From contig CM060955.1 in the NCBI GenBank assembly GCA_030765055.1, positions 102,000,523 through 102,064,522 on the forward strand: a stretch of 64,000 bases of DNA. The letters are read 5' to 3'. The notes beneath the pieces are model-generated. The model was not told the origin of the DNA. It was given only the letters and a program-made list of their open reading frames with translations, and made no database searches. The position numbers and the translations under genes are program-made. Below, piece by piece: positions 45,705 through 58,194 of the stretch (positions are counted from its first letter, which is position 1; each line of letters starts with the position of its first letter). This DNA is from Mantis religiosa. Lineage: Eukaryota; Arthropoda; Insecta; Mantodea; Mantidae.

Positions 45705-48110
45705 TTTTATGAAGCATGAAATATTACATGATTTTGTGATTAGGCAGGGCAGGAACCACACGTTTGCTAACCACAAAAGTTGTTTATGGGACACACTGGC
45801 CACGAAAACAAAAACATTAATCTTTATCAGTGACCCTAGCCTAAGTTTCAGGTAATGGGACAAAGGGCAATTATTTGTGCAAAAGTCGACTAATAACTCG
45901 GACAGTTGCAAGGTTGTTCTTCAGTGTAAAACTACACATTCCGTCTAAAGGGAGAATTTTCGCGTACTTAGATAGCAAATCCAAGCAATATGGTGTGCTA
46001 TACCAACGCCGAAATGACGGATATGGTTTTGATGGATAGAAGAGCTGAAGGGAGTACAAGGAACGCACGATTAATTTAGTTTCATTAAAAATATGAATTG
46101 TAAAAATAGTTGCATCAATGACAATATTTATTTGTTTAACTTCAGAGCAGTTAGTTATGATCTTAACCGTACAATACTTTCAATCACTAACTGTAAATAT
46201 CAACAGCTTCCTTTTCAGTTACATATGCTTTATTTAGTATTATTAAACACGTGAAATAAAATGCGGGTCTCATCGTATAAGCCATTAAGATTTGGTTAGT
46301 TTATCTACAATTTTTGATGCTTTCTGTTCTGTTTATCATTGAATGCTTTTATCCTCATCCTCACTTACATTAACTTCCCTCTAAAAGGCATAAGTTGCAT
46401 ATGTCTACCATCTTATTTGCCATCATGGACTGCTAAAATGGAATTTTGGAGCACGTTAAACACTCATAAGTAATAATTAAGCAATAGATTTTTATCGCGG
46501 TTTCATAAGCCAAATAAATTCTAATAGTAGCAAGCTATTGCGGAGTATGCCGATGTGCTTACAAACAGTTACAGCACGCGGCACGGCCTGTGACCTATAC
46601 CTGCGAACTCCGACAGCGTGAAGCAACGCGTCATTGTTCCCGTCACTGCTTAATCCACATTCATTCTCGATCATTTTTATGTGGCTCTATTGCCGGTAAA
46701 AATTATCTCTATGTGTCATTTAGAAACTGAGCGACTACCTGTATATGATCGTTCGGTGTCATTTTGAATCACCCTGTCTACTTTTCATGAAGATAACTTC
46801 AATATGTGGTATTTTAACAAAATCTCTTGGATAAAATGAAAAATAAGGATATATTTTCCCTGTAAAGTATAGTTTGGATTGGGAGATTTTCTTGATAATC
46901 TTCCTGTCACAACTTTGGAGTTTATTGAGTTCATTTCAGACTTATGCCATTCACAGGCAAATAGACAAATATTTTATAAGAACGCTTTTTGAGGGACCAG
47001 GGAGCTTCAAAGCATATATTAACGACCTGGATCTTATTGGATAGAATGCAGTATTTGTCTATTACTAATAAGCACGTAGTAGCGTGTTAATATTTATGTT
47101 TTTCCCCCCGTAAATTTTATTTGAAGAAGTCTGTGTTGACTAATTTAAAGCCTTTGGTAGAATGAAATATATAGAGAGATATATTTATTATATGAATGCC
47201 TACGGAATTGCTGTTTGCTAGTACCAGGAAGAGCGAGTCTCGTGACTGACACACATGAGATATTTTTTCACTTGTTCCTAAGCCTAAAAGCACGTATATT
47301 AAATCCTCATTTTTCTGTCTCCCCCTCTCCAAATAAGGCACAAGAAGCCAAAAGAAAATAATTCAGCTGAAAGGATGTATTCAATCACGTGCAAATATGG
47401 TTTTGTCAACTCATTGAGATGCAAAACAGAACCAAAACAAAAGCTCGCTACTTTGCGTGCGCCTTTAGAAAGAGCGCACAAAGCATTGTGCCACTATTTA
47501 TATTTCTGGAACGCGAAACAAATGCAATTGTTTATGCCACTGTGGTTCTGAACATCTCCACAATTCACTGCGTTACAGCTGTACAAAAACAATTACTGCC
47601 GAGCAAAAAGCAAACATCGAAACAAAGGAAAGGGGAGGCTAGCCTAGTTTTTGGGGCGTGTATTTTACTTTTAACTGCACTGCAACAAAATAAATTTGAT
47701 CACCATGCTATAGCACCTGTAGGTCACTACAGCATGTGGCTTTGTCTGCTGTTGTACGATATGGCCAACGCACGTGACTGCTGCTGAACGGGGCCTACTG
47801 GCCTGCATGGGGACTTTATTTCAATCTAAACTTGTATCATAAACAGAAAACTAAAGAGGAGCTGTAAAGCAATAAACCATCATGTTAAATTTACTAAATT
47901 TATAACCCACTATCCTGGTACCCAGAGAAGAGATCAGGCTAAAGTGTTTAGATGATTTAGATGCATAAAGTATAACTTCACATTTATGCAATAAATATTT
48001 ATTTGTTGAGAAATATAGTATTATGTTTTCGATTATGCCATTATTTTACTATAGTAATTATATTTTTATAAAAGAAAGGGCTCATAAATAGAGAAACTGA
48101 CACACATAAT
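45705..48110. other. unassigned DNA
   Basis: No gene recognised. The 132-codon frame at 47389-47787 has no known domain and a biased, low-complexity composition. Confidence 0.35.
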
Positions 48111-48114
48111 TTTG

Positions 48115-48700
48115 GTTAATCGGTGGAAATTAATCATTTCTTCATACTAGCCGTATATAGGCTAAGTTTCTTGATAGAGCAAACATGAAAAATTCAATGC
48201 CATGGCCGGTATTTGAAGCACGGATCACCTGGTTTCCGTCCAGTCGCCCTAACCGATTGAGCTGCCATGACCAACGTTCTGCCCTAACATTAAATTCTCC
48301 ATTTGACTCTCCCCGGTAAACAACTAGGGGCTTTTGTATTCGAGATACTATCAAAACCCTTAGCCTATATACGGCTAGTGTGAAGAATTTATTAATTTCC
48401 ATCAATTAACTAAAATAATAAGAGTTAAATGATGAAACCTGGGACTCAAGTACTTACGACAGTAAGTCGCCACAAACGGTGAATCTTGAATACAAGAGCC
48501 CCTAGTGGTTTACCGGGGAAATAACTGAGTCAAATGGAGAATTTAATGCCAGGATGGCACGTTGGCCATGGTAGCTCAATGGGTTAGAGCGAATGGACGG
48601 AAACCAGGAGATCCGTGGTTGAAATCCCAGCCACAGCATTGAATTTTTCATGTTGACTCCATCTCTCAGACACCTATAAGTTGTTTTAGTCATTCTAAAA
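48115..48700. mobile_element. tRNA-like inverted-repeat element, copy 2
   Basis: Left part and right part are inverse copies of a tRNA-like arm: TGGTAGCTCAATGGGTTAGA near 48579 (A-box region) and its inverse near 48250-48270. The outer-left TTCATACTAGCCGTATATAGG is inverted again at 48363-48385. The central AAGTCGCCACAAACGGTG segment matches copies 1, 3 and 4. Confidence 0.78.
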
Positions 48701-48704
48701 TACA

Positions 48705-49230
48705 ATTTACAATCTTCTGTATTTACTGGACAAACATTTACATCAGAAAGTGTTAATTACAATTCAAAGAAAAAATATGGACAGTATAAACTGACAGATT
48801 TCCAAATACAGAAAAACCACACGGTATTAACACTGATAAACTGCCAACTTGTAGAGCACAAGGACTAAACGTGCTAATTTGCTCCGAAGTGTATATGAAT
48901 ACAAGAGGATATAGAGTTCAAGTACCTAAAGGACATAATAGGATTTTCTTTAAATATTTGCATATAAAATACCTTTTGTGCTTATAACTAGTAGGTAAAA
49001 CTAAAGAAAATTTTAAATTAATAACACTGCAACAAAAGCACTTCAAACATTCAAACCAATAATAATAAATATCTCAGTAGTGAGTAACTTTACAAATAAC
49101 TTTTTGACATATCGTGTGCTCTAACAACAATGCATTAAGCTTTTTGTCTATCTGTCATAGTTGAGAGGTTTTACGGATATAATCCAGAGTTTATTTCCAA
49201 AAATTCAAAATTGCATAATATTTTTCATGT
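48705..49230. other. unassigned AT-rich DNA
   Basis: No gene recognised. Confidence 0.4.
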
Positions 49231-49235
49231 ATATA

Positions 49236-50146
49236 CGAGGGCTGTTCAATAAAGAATAATCATAATTTTTACGGTCATAATTTTTCTCACTAAAATTTAA
49301 TCTTATTATATTCTGTTAGCTTGATATAAAGCAAACACGCCGTAGTAGTTTCATTGTTTCTACTCCTGGTTTCCGCCTGTGAGACTCAGGTAAGTTCAGA
49401 CATTTTCAGTATCGCCTACCGCTGCAATGGAGGTAACATGGAGTTAAAGTTGATGTTACAGGAAGATCCGGAGTTTCTTTCAAACGTAATCAATGCTGAT
49501 GAAACTTGGCTACATTATTTTGATCCTGAGAGCAAACAGCATAGCTGTGGAAATCTCCTTCATCACCAACCCCCCAAAAGAGCAAAAGTGGTTGCCACTG
49601 CTGGGAAATTTATGACCATCTCATTCTTTGATATTCATGTAATGGTTTATCAGCATGTTGTACCTGCACACACATCAGTAACTGGACAATTCTACAGGGA
49701 TGACCTGAAATCATTGCAAGTCTATATCAGGCGCCAAAGACCACATTTCCATGAAGCAGGTTGGATGATACACCACGATAATGCGCGGGTGCATATTGCC
49801 AATGCTGTTGCTGAATATCATGCAAAAATCAACGAGAAGTGCATCTCTCACCCTCCCTATAGTCCGGATTTAGCCCCATGTGACTTTTTCTATTCCCTAG
49901 CTTGAAGAAATGCCATCGTGGGATGCATTATCCATCATCAGAAGCAGTGGTGAAGGCTGCGGAGGAGATTTTGAAGGATCTTTAAAAATGTTTTCCAGCA
50001 TGTCTTTGAAGACTGGCAGAAACGCTGGGACAGGTGCATCGCATCTAGGGTACACTATTTTGAGAATGCCAATCAAAATTATCAGGATAAGTAAAGACAC
50101 CTTGTCAAAAAATAAATTGTGATAATTCTTTATTGTACAGCCCTCG
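49236..50146 (+). mobile_element. mariner element, family A, deletion derivative
   Basis: Termini CGAGGGCTGTTCAATAAAGA (left) and reversed CGAGGGCTGTACAATAAAGA (right). TA precedes the left end (49234-49235); the right flank is GG, so that TA has mutated. At 911 bp it shares the internal deletion and filler of the copy at 6281. Confidence 0.88.
49354..49905 (+). CDS. mariner transposase catalytic domain lacking the DNA-binding region
   Basis: An open frame of 183 residues. It contains the complete D-D-D triad of mariner: INADETW (Asp 49), IHHDNARVH (Asp 142) and PDLAPCDFF (Asp 177), with the canonical 34 residues between the second and third. The helix-turn-helix DNA-binding half is missing because of the internal deletion, and the frame ends shortly after the third Asp, so the C-terminal tail (in another frame near 49910-50122) is lost. 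The first 29 residues come from the deletion filler and are not transposase. It is unlikely to be an active enzyme. The true start is uncertain. Confidence 0.65.
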   Translation: MFLLLVSACETQVSSDIFSIAYRCNGGNMELKLMLQEDPEFLSNVINADETWLHYFDPESKQHSCGNLLHHQPPKRAKVVATAGKFMTISFFDIHVMVYQHVVPAHTSVTGQFYRDDLKSLQVYIRRQRPHFHEAGWMIHHDNARVHIANAVAEYHAKINEKCISHPPYSPDLAPCDFFYSLA

Positions 50147-50149
50147 GGT

Positions 50150-50504
50150 TTTAAACACTAATCTCTAAATATTTAAACTCCAAAAGGAAATTTCAACATT
50201 ATAACAGAAACAATATGATTCTGATTTACAGTATTTAAAGTTCATCTAGTGCACATACAGACCCTCTTAGTCTTTTGTTTTCATATTCATCTAATAAAGA
50301 AGAATATTTCAGGATCCCTATTGTCTCTGTTAAAGTATTTGTTCACTTTGACACAATTTTTCTTTTTGCTATATTTTAGCGAAGTCAAGACTTACAGCTG
50401 TCATATACTTTAAGAGGTCTGCTGCTTAGAATTAAGATAGTTAGCTTGTAGTGTGTTGTAAAATGAAGATCTATATTTATGAGCTTTTTCAATGTTCCTT
50501 GATT
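50150..50504. other. unassigned DNA
   Basis: No gene recognised. Confidence 0.4.
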
Positions 50505-50506
50505 TA

Positions 50507-52140
50507 CAGTTACTCCAAAAAGTATTCGTCTAATACATACGTTTATGTTTAAGGATATATGGATAGTGGAAAATCATCAGAATAAAGTACAGCGGGGACA
50601 CTGCCTTATTTAATTATTAGTAAAAAAGAGAATACAATAAAGAAACACATAGTATCTTTCACGTAAACATGGTTAAACATTCAAAAGTATAGATATGCAA
50701 TATAGGATGCAAAATAAGTATTCGTCCCCATATTGAAAATAGTGTAGAAAGTTACGGTTAGTACTTAGTAGGCCCTCCATTCCTTTTTATAATCTCTTGC
50801 AGGCTCCTTGGCATGGATTTCACAAAAGATTTTGTTGTTTCTACTTTGAATTTACACCATTCCTCTAGTAGAGCGTTCTTTAGATTATTTATATTAAATA
50901 TCTGATGATTCCTAATATTTTTGGCCTGTATACTTCACAAATTCTCTATTGGTTTCATTTCTGGGAATTGCGGTGATGTCTACATCCATCGTGGAGTATT
51001 ATACAACAACCATAGCCTTGCATCTAGAGCTGTGTGTTTTGGTTCATGATCTTTTGTGAAAATATAATCCTCAGAAAGACCCATATTACTTACGATTCTG
51101 GACCGATGTGCTTTTAAGAAGTGTATATAAACCTTGTGGTTCATAATTCCATCTATATAACACAAATCCCCCATGCCATTTGCATTCATGCAGCCCCAGA
51201 CAAGTACTGAACCGCCTCCATGTTTAACTGAAGTTGTAATATTTTTCTCTTCAAGCTCACAATTCTTTCTTCTCCACACTATTACCCGCCATTTTGACTT
51301 AAGGGGCTCAAATTGACTCTCGTCAATAAATACAACCTTCTTCCAGAAGTCAAACCTCATCGTATTTATGTTCTTTTGCGAAAAAAACTCAATTCTTTCT
51401 GTTAATCTGACTGATGTATGGTTTTCTACGGGCTGTTTGGCTTCCATATTCGGATTCATAAAGAACGTTTCTTATAGTCTGTACTGAAATGGACTTTCCT
51501 GTGTGTGTTTGAACTGCAACAGCAAGTTTTGGAGCACTTGGTTCAGAATTTTTATTGAGTTCTCTAAGTAACTGTCGTTTCTCCATCTTGGATAGCACTG
51601 CAGGACGACCCCTTCTTGATTAATTTTTGTAAGTTTTGTTCTGATCAAACATGTATATAATAGTCTCTACTGTACTGGTAGTTGTTAAAATGGTTTCTCC
51701 AATTTGTAGAAAAGATTTTCCTTTTTTAAATGACTTGAGGCAAATTTGTCTCTCTTCTTCTGCAGTTTCTCACGACATTTTCGACCCATATTACTTAAAT
51801 AGCACTCAACAGATTTGAAAACAGATCTGGAAATGTCAATGAAAGTGGATGATACACAACTGCCTAAGAAAAGGGAAGGGTGCGTGTCAGCGAGTCATCA
51901 TATCCGAGATCTGTTTACTAGACGAATACTTGCTTGACATCACCTGGGACATGATTTTAAATAACGTATAGCTGTTCACTAATTAAGCAAAACATTAACC
52001 CAAATTGTGTTTCATTTTTAAATATAGATATCAACCGATGTAAGGAAATACTTATTGTTCGTTTCTTATCTATATTTTTATGATTGTGCTTGTTACATTC
52101 TACGTGCTATAATTAGACGAATATTTTTTTGCAGTATCTG
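50507..52140 (-). mobile_element. Tc1-like transposon with IR/DR termini, near full length
   Basis: Left end CAGTTACTCCAAAAAGTATT and reversed right end CAGATACTGCAAAAAAATAT, both running on into TCGTCTAAT; TA flanks both ends (50505-50506 and 52141-52142). A second copy of the AAGTATTCGTC motif lies about 205 bp inside each end (50713-50727 and, inverted, 51918-51932). This is the IR/DR layout in which transposase binds two sites per end. Length 1634 bp. Confidence 0.88.
50930..51795 (-). pseudogene. Tc1-like transposase, lightly broken
   Basis: The minus strand begins near 51790 with MGRKCREKLQ (probable start) but reaches a stop and frameshift before the helix-turn-helix, whose second part is read in 51389-51598 (KLAVAVQTHTGKSISVQTIR). 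The catalytic core in 50980-51459 has KKVVFIDESQF (first Asp), VKHGGGSVLVWGCMNANGMG (the G-G-G-S-x-x-V-W-G block), IDGIMNHKVY and FTKDHEPKHTA (second Asp). After one stop (PRWM), PQFPEMKPIENL supplies the third catalytic residue, Glu, in its N/K-P-I-E context. Only a few changes separate it from an intact protein, so it is the best-preserved DNA-transposon coding region here. Confidence 0.82.
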
Positions 52141-52144
52141 TATG

Positions 52145-52935
52145 TATAGAGAGATACACACCTCAAAAATAGTAGTGTAACACGTGTTTTACATCACTTC
52201 CACATTGATTTATAGGGAACGAGTCGTAACAAAAAGGTACCTCGCATTATTTGAACGACACATATTACGTTATTTTTAGTATTAGATTACACGCCTCATG
52301 GAAATACCGTGACAACACATGTTTTTAGACAGCTAGCCTGGCCTTGGCTACCTGCGATACTTTTCAGCGTTTTAATGGGACGCTATTTGATTGAAGCACA
52401 AAACGTCGCGTACGAATGCTGACGGTGATGTATGGGATTCCTCTTGTTATACAAATGTGATAACACGTAAATATGAATTTACATGCTTTATGCCCGTAAT
52501 TTATGATTAGAGAACCTAATCTGCTAATGGCCATTTGTTTCCCTCGTGGTGTAGTTCTTTTTTACAGCCTTGCCAACAGCGAACGTTGTAGTATTGCCAG
52601 CTAAACATTTAATATAATACAGGTACATGATCCTAAAGCGAAAATATCGCTTCAAAATTTGACAGATATAAACTCTCATGTTAGCAATGTTCCAAATAAG
52701 TATTTCACTCTGCAGCAAAATGACTATCTGCTGTTTTACCAGGTGGCGTGCTATTTTAATGCCCCGTTTTTTTCATGTTACAGCCTGGCTATAATGCCAT
52801 TGAGTCCTGAAGGGGATTTCATACCTGACACGGAAAATTTAATTTAAATTAGAGATATATAGAGTAGCAGCAGCACCGATCGGCTTACATTAGCCTATAG
52901 AGGTAAGTACCTGGAAAACAGTATATAGAATAATT
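52145..52935. other. unassigned DNA
   Basis: No gene recognised. Confidence 0.35.
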
Positions 52936-53216
52936 AATATATTTCAAGTGTGTAAAGACAGAGCTAGACTGATAAATCCAATGCCATATCCGATATTTGA
53001 ACCACGGACATTCTGGTTGCTGTTCAACTGCTCTAACCTTTGAGCCACTATGGCCAACGTGCCGATATGACATTAAATTCCCCAACTGACTCTTGATTTT
53101 CCTGGGCATGGCATTGAATTTTTCAGTCTGACTCCATCTTTCCATACTTTAGCCTACACACGGCCAGTGTGAAAGAAAAACTAATTTCCATTAATTGACC
53201 TAACAGTGGTTAACTA

Positions 53217-54478
53217 GGAGGGCTGCTCAGTAAAGAATGATCACTTATTTTTGACATCGTACCTTTACTAATCCTCCTAATTTTCATGGTCCTTCTCAAA
53301 ATAGTCTCCCCTGAATACCATGCACGTGTCCCAGCGTATCTGCCAGTCTTCAAAGACATGCTGGAAACCATTTTTGAGAGATCCTTCAAAATCGCCTCCA
53401 CAGCCTTCACCACTGCTTCTGATGATGGATAATGCCTCCTACGATGGCGTTTCTTCAAGTTAGGGAATAGAAACAAGTCACATGGAGCTAAATCCGGACA
53501 TTAGAGAGGGTGAGGGATGCACTTCACGTTGATTTTTGCAAGATATTCAGCAACAACATTGGCAATATGCAGTCGTGCATTATCGTGGTGCAGCATCCAG
53601 CCTGCTTCAGGGAAAAGTGGTCTTTTGCGCCTGATATGGACTTACAATATTTTCAGGACATCCCTGTAATATTGCCCATTTGATGATGTGTGTGCAGGTA
53701 GATCATGCTGATCAACCATTCCATGAATATCAATATTCATGATATTGATATTCATGATATTCTTCTCCCAGCAGAAGAAACAACTTTTGCTTTTGGGGGG
53801 TTACGGTGACGAAGGAGACTTCCACACTGAGCTTTGCAGTTTGCTCTCAGGATGAAAACATTGTAGCCAAGTTTCATAGCAGTGATTACGTTTGAAATAA
53901 ACACCGGATCTTTCTCTAACATCAACTTTAACTACATTCAGACCTGCATGCGAAAGTCCTGTTGTTCGGAAATCAACAGTCTTGGAACCCATTGCACACA
54001 AACACGTCTTATGTGTAATGTTTCTGTCACTAATATGTGGGTGGCACCCATCAAATATTCAGTATCTCAGAAAGTTATCTTAAGGTAGTTCGTCGATCCT
54101 CTCTCAATATGACAGCAGCAGTGTTGATGTTTTCTTCCGTAAGAGCAGTAACTGGAGCACCGGGTCCAACGTCGTTGATTGTCTCCCTTCTTTAAACATT
54201 TTAAACCACCTTCGAGCTGTGCTGTAGAGAAGTACAAACTCTCCATAGGCCTCCTGTAACATTGTATAGGCTTCAATTGAAGATTTGTTGAGACGAAAAC
54301 AGAATTTCAAATCCACGTATTGTTCCTCGCATGAACTTGCCTGGTTCTCACAGATAGGAACCGGGAGTACCAACAATGAAACTACTAGAGTAGCTAATAG
54401 AGTATAATAAGTTTGAGTTTTAATGCCAAACATTTTAACCGTAAAAACTTAATATCATTCTTTATTGAACAGCCCTCG
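53217..54478 (-). mobile_element. mariner element, family A, full length
   Basis: Termini GGAGGGCTGCTCAGTAAAGA (left) and reversed CGAGGGCTGTTCAATAAAGA (right), with TA at 53215-53216 and 54479-54480. It is 1262 bp and includes the N-terminal segment missing from the two derivatives of this family. Confidence 0.9.
53230..54433 (-). pseudogene. mariner transposase, full-length but degenerate (family A)
   Basis: The minus frame 54104-54433 contains EQYVDLKFCFRLNKSSIEAY and RRWFKMFKEGRQS, the first helix-turn-helix of mariner transposase. Downstream, in other frames, come YETWLQCFHPESKLQSSVWK (the D-E-T-W box with Asp-Glu replaced by Cys-Tyr), an H-D-N-A-R box near 53575, SPLx-PDLAP-like sequence near 53500 and FLFPNLKKRHRRRHYPSSEA near 53440. 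Stops and frameshifts are frequent. This copy shows what the deleted derivatives at 6281 and 49236 have lost. It inserted into a tRNA-like inverted-repeat element. Confidence 0.82.
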
Positions 54479-54678
54479 TATGAGGCCCGGGCCTTAAAGT
54501 ACTTACACATTGTAAGTCGTCATTGAGGTAGTTGACTCATGTGTTTATGGGAACTCCTAAGTGGTTTACCGGGAAAAACACGAGTCTTTGGAGAATTTAA
54601 TGTTATGTTGGCACGTTGGCCATGATAGTTCAATGGTTAGAGCGGCTGGATGGCAAGAAAATGCGTGGCTCAAATCCC

Positions 54679-55678
54679 NNNNNNNNNNNNNNNNNNNNNN
54701 NNNNNNNNNNNNNNNNNNNNNNNNNNNNNNNNNNNNNNNNNNNNNNNNNNNNNNNNNNNNNNNNNNNNNNNNNNNNNNNNNNNNNNNNNNNNNNNNNNNN
54801 NNNNNNNNNNNNNNNNNNNNNNNNNNNNNNNNNNNNNNNNNNNNNNNNNNNNNNNNNNNNNNNNNNNNNNNNNNNNNNNNNNNNNNNNNNNNNNNNNNNN
54901 NNNNNNNNNNNNNNNNNNNNNNNNNNNNNNNNNNNNNNNNNNNNNNNNNNNNNNNNNNNNNNNNNNNNNNNNNNNNNNNNNNNNNNNNNNNNNNNNNNNN
55001 NNNNNNNNNNNNNNNNNNNNNNNNNNNNNNNNNNNNNNNNNNNNNNNNNNNNNNNNNNNNNNNNNNNNNNNNNNNNNNNNNNNNNNNNNNNNNNNNNNNN
55101 NNNNNNNNNNNNNNNNNNNNNNNNNNNNNNNNNNNNNNNNNNNNNNNNNNNNNNNNNNNNNNNNNNNNNNNNNNNNNNNNNNNNNNNNNNNNNNNNNNNN
55201 NNNNNNNNNNNNNNNNNNNNNNNNNNNNNNNNNNNNNNNNNNNNNNNNNNNNNNNNNNNNNNNNNNNNNNNNNNNNNNNNNNNNNNNNNNNNNNNNNNNN
55301 NNNNNNNNNNNNNNNNNNNNNNNNNNNNNNNNNNNNNNNNNNNNNNNNNNNNNNNNNNNNNNNNNNNNNNNNNNNNNNNNNNNNNNNNNNNNNNNNNNNN
55401 NNNNNNNNNNNNNNNNNNNNNNNNNNNNNNNNNNNNNNNNNNNNNNNNNNNNNNNNNNNNNNNNNNNNNNNNNNNNNNNNNNNNNNNNNNNNNNNNNNNN
55501 NNNNNNNNNNNNNNNNNNNNNNNNNNNNNNNNNNNNNNNNNNNNNNNNNNNNNNNNNNNNNNNNNNNNNNNNNNNNNNNNNNNNNNNNNNNNNNNNNNNN
55601 NNNNNNNNNNNNNNNNNNNNNNNNNNNNNNNNNNNNNNNNNNNNNNNNNNNNNNNNNNNNNNNNNNNNNNNNNNNNNN
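54679..55678. other. assembly gap (1000 N)
   Basis: Exactly 1000 unknown bases; frames spanning it are artefacts. Confidence 0.99.
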
Positions 55679-57420
55679 AAAACGCCCGCTGCATATAAGG
55701 TCACAGCAGACTGTTTTAAGGCTTCTATACTACTTATCGTGAACAACACGAGCTCAAAAGTTGCAATCCAGCCTTTGTTATGGTGTTTCAAACTGATGAT
55801 CCATACAAATAAATATTCATCACATGCATATATTATATTTTTATTTAATACTTAATTTAACTTTTGTGATTTTTTTCTTTGTTGAGATTTTATTTTCAAC
55901 AAATATCTTTATAGCTAATGCACCTATTACAAAATATTTATATTACTTACGTAACTTTCGTGTAACTTCTTACTCTCCTCCCTTCATCTTTGTCTTCCAT
56001 ACTAATTTAAACAGTTAATTCTAGCAAGCAACTAATGACAGTTAAATTAGTGTTTTACTTTGAGTTCTGTTCCATCTCTCTGTCTCTCTTTCACATGCGC
56101 ACACACTGACACAGATACAGACCTACTCTTATTACATATAAAACTTTTTTTATTCTAAGCGGCTTAAAACATATATTTCCTGTGAAATATCGGTATAGAG
56201 CTTTAGAGGGGCATATAATACTTCCCCTACTTATTACAAATACATACTAGAGAAAATAGAAAACGAAATTCACGAATTACATATTTTATATAAATTAATT
56301 ATTAAATAGGAAATTGGTGCACCATAAATTATTTTTGCAGCATGAAAAATATTATTGGTTGTGTGCTTCTGGCTAACTAACAAATCCCAAGGCATAAGAA
56401 TTAAAGTTATATTTTAAAACAATTTAGTATCTGATCCTAATGTTTGGATTCGATTCCCAGGTCTCCATAGAGACTGAACGTCTGAGCGAGTGTAAAATAA
56501 GAATAGACATTTTAATGTTTATACAGCGTTCTTTGTATAAACAAACCAGATGTTACACAAACTAAACGATCGAACATAATTGTTGATAGCAGTTATCCTA
56601 AAGAAAACCCGTCGATATAACCTTAGTTATTAAAAATAAATATAACAAACAAACAGCCAGCCATGTGACAGAGAAATACACTTAATTACAGCATGGTGTT
56701 CTGAATAGTTAGTAAATAAATACTTCCGGTTAGAGAGGTCGAAACAAAAATAATAAAAATATTCGTTTTTCATTTCAGATCATTAATTGACATTTTCGCT
56801 TAAGAGAGATATTTGCTTTAATGAGACAAACCTAGACTCAGAGCGCAGTCATTAACATTATTATCGCTTCAGTTCTGAAGGGAAATCAATCACCTGACAA
56901 TTTTTAATGATCCCTTCATCAACCTTGCAATCAGTCAGCCGTTTCCGTCTGTAAAATTTGAAATCAATCCTTCAACAAAATGGGATTTAGAGATTTTATA
57001 CCATCGCAAGAAAAACGAAGGGAAAGCATTTCTAAGTTTGGAAATTGAGCAATTCTTGTGCTAGGTTTGCTTTAAAATATACCTACATTCATATGAGAGA
57101 CACATGTTAACATTCATACAGGTATTTACATTTTTATACTTTCCAAACTTTCTCTTTGTCATTTTACAGTGGTTGGGATTACGATTAGGCAGAAGGAAAA
57201 TTTCCATTGTGATTCACAGCGCTTTTCATGTGCACCTCCTTGGAACTTTCAGTGTGAACCCTGAGAGTAATGTGTAAATGGAAGATCCGAAGGATGATCT
57301 AAACCGAGCGGTGATGCTGTCTAGCAAAGTCGGGGTACTTAACGATCCACAATGGCATAAAAATGCAGCTTAGCTGTTTATTGGGGTCTCAGAATGAAAC
57401 CAGCCATTCCACCAACACGG
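55679..57420. other. unassigned AT-rich DNA
   Basis: No gene recognised. A B-box-like GGATTCGATTCCC near 56447 lacks a matching A box. Confidence 0.35.
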
Positions 57421-57429
57421 CCTCCAAAA

Positions 57430-57650
57430 GTACATAAGAATAAGTAGCAAAGATCAAATAAAAATAGACTGGGCACCTGGCAAGAATTCATCACGACAGA
57501 TGGACCCAGGTGACCACTATGTCGGAAGCAAAATCAGAGGAAGACCAAGATCAATAAGGGCAGACGACAGTGGGCCACAGTGGTCCAGTGTAACAAGGTA
57601 TAGAACTTTATGGAAAACCCTTGAACAACAACTCATGAGCAACAATAAAT
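57430..57650 (+). pseudogene. LINE C-terminal tail
   Basis: Plus-strand reading gives DQIKIDWAPGKNS and, near 57535, KIRGRPRSIRADD followed by SSVTRYRTLWKTLEQQL. The G-R-P-x-x-R/x-W ... R-x-x-W-x-x-x-x-E-x pattern is the terminal part of insect endonuclease/reverse-transcriptase LINE proteins. No palm domain is visible upstream. It directly precedes the LTR at 57678. Confidence 0.5.
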
Positions 57651-57677
57651 AACCTCCGAACTACCCCTAGAACGTAC

Positions 57678-58191
57678 TGTCACCCAATTATCGGAAGGCA
57701 CGACCAACTGGAGCTGGGTAGGGGACAGGAGGCATTCAGCCCATGCTCACCCATTTATCTTGTAGCGCTAACATAGGGGATGGTTAGGAAAGTGTCACTA
57801 GGCACTAGCCGTTTCTATCCTCTCCCCATGACGTCTGGATATCCCCCTCAATCAGGATATTTCATCTAACCCGGAACCTTCTATATTGGTCAGTTGGGAT
57901 TATATAAGCAACGCGCCGGGCTGGAGGAGTGTTCAGTACAGTTCTTGGCGAGCAGCCGTGAAGAGCGCCGTGCTAGCGAACGGACTGGAGGACTGCGTAC
58001 GTGTATCAGAGGAGTTGTACGTAATTGTGAGTGTGGATTGGGCCTGTGACAGACGAACTGGTGGATTGTAATTGTGTGCGCTACGTAATTCTATGTAATC
58101 AGCAAGTGTTCAAACTGTAATTCGGTGGAAATAATGAATATTTTGTGTTTGTGCAATTGGACGTTTAATTTCACAAACCCACAAAGTCACA
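57678..58191 (+). mobile_element. LTR (LTR family 1)
   Basis: It starts TGTCACCCAAT, as the copy at 8853 starts TGTTACCCAAT, and ends CCCACAAAGTCACA. A TATA box (TATATAAG) lies at 57900. The flanks GTAC and CTAT differ, so there is no intact target duplication. No primer-binding site or gag follows. Confidence 0.7.
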
Positions 58192-58194
58192 CTA

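Larger units (their letters stand above)
52940..54678. mobile_element. tRNA-like inverted-repeat element, copy 3, split by a mariner and cut by the gap
   Basis: The left arm (about 52960-53100) has the inverse tRNA-like segment, TTTGAGCCACTATGGCCAAC. After the 53217-54478 mariner, the central AAGTCGTCATTGAGG and right arm (TGGCCATGATAGTTCAATGG) continue to CAAATCCC at 54678, where the second gap begins in the B-box-like region. Confidence 0.75.

Noticed and set aside
47389..47787. 132-codon plus-strand frame
   Set aside because: No known domain; the composition looks non-coding.
54561..55855. Long open frames across the second N gap
   Set aside because: Same artefact of 1000 N.
57886..58071. 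61-codon plus-strand frame
   Set aside because: It lies inside the LTR at 57678-58191.
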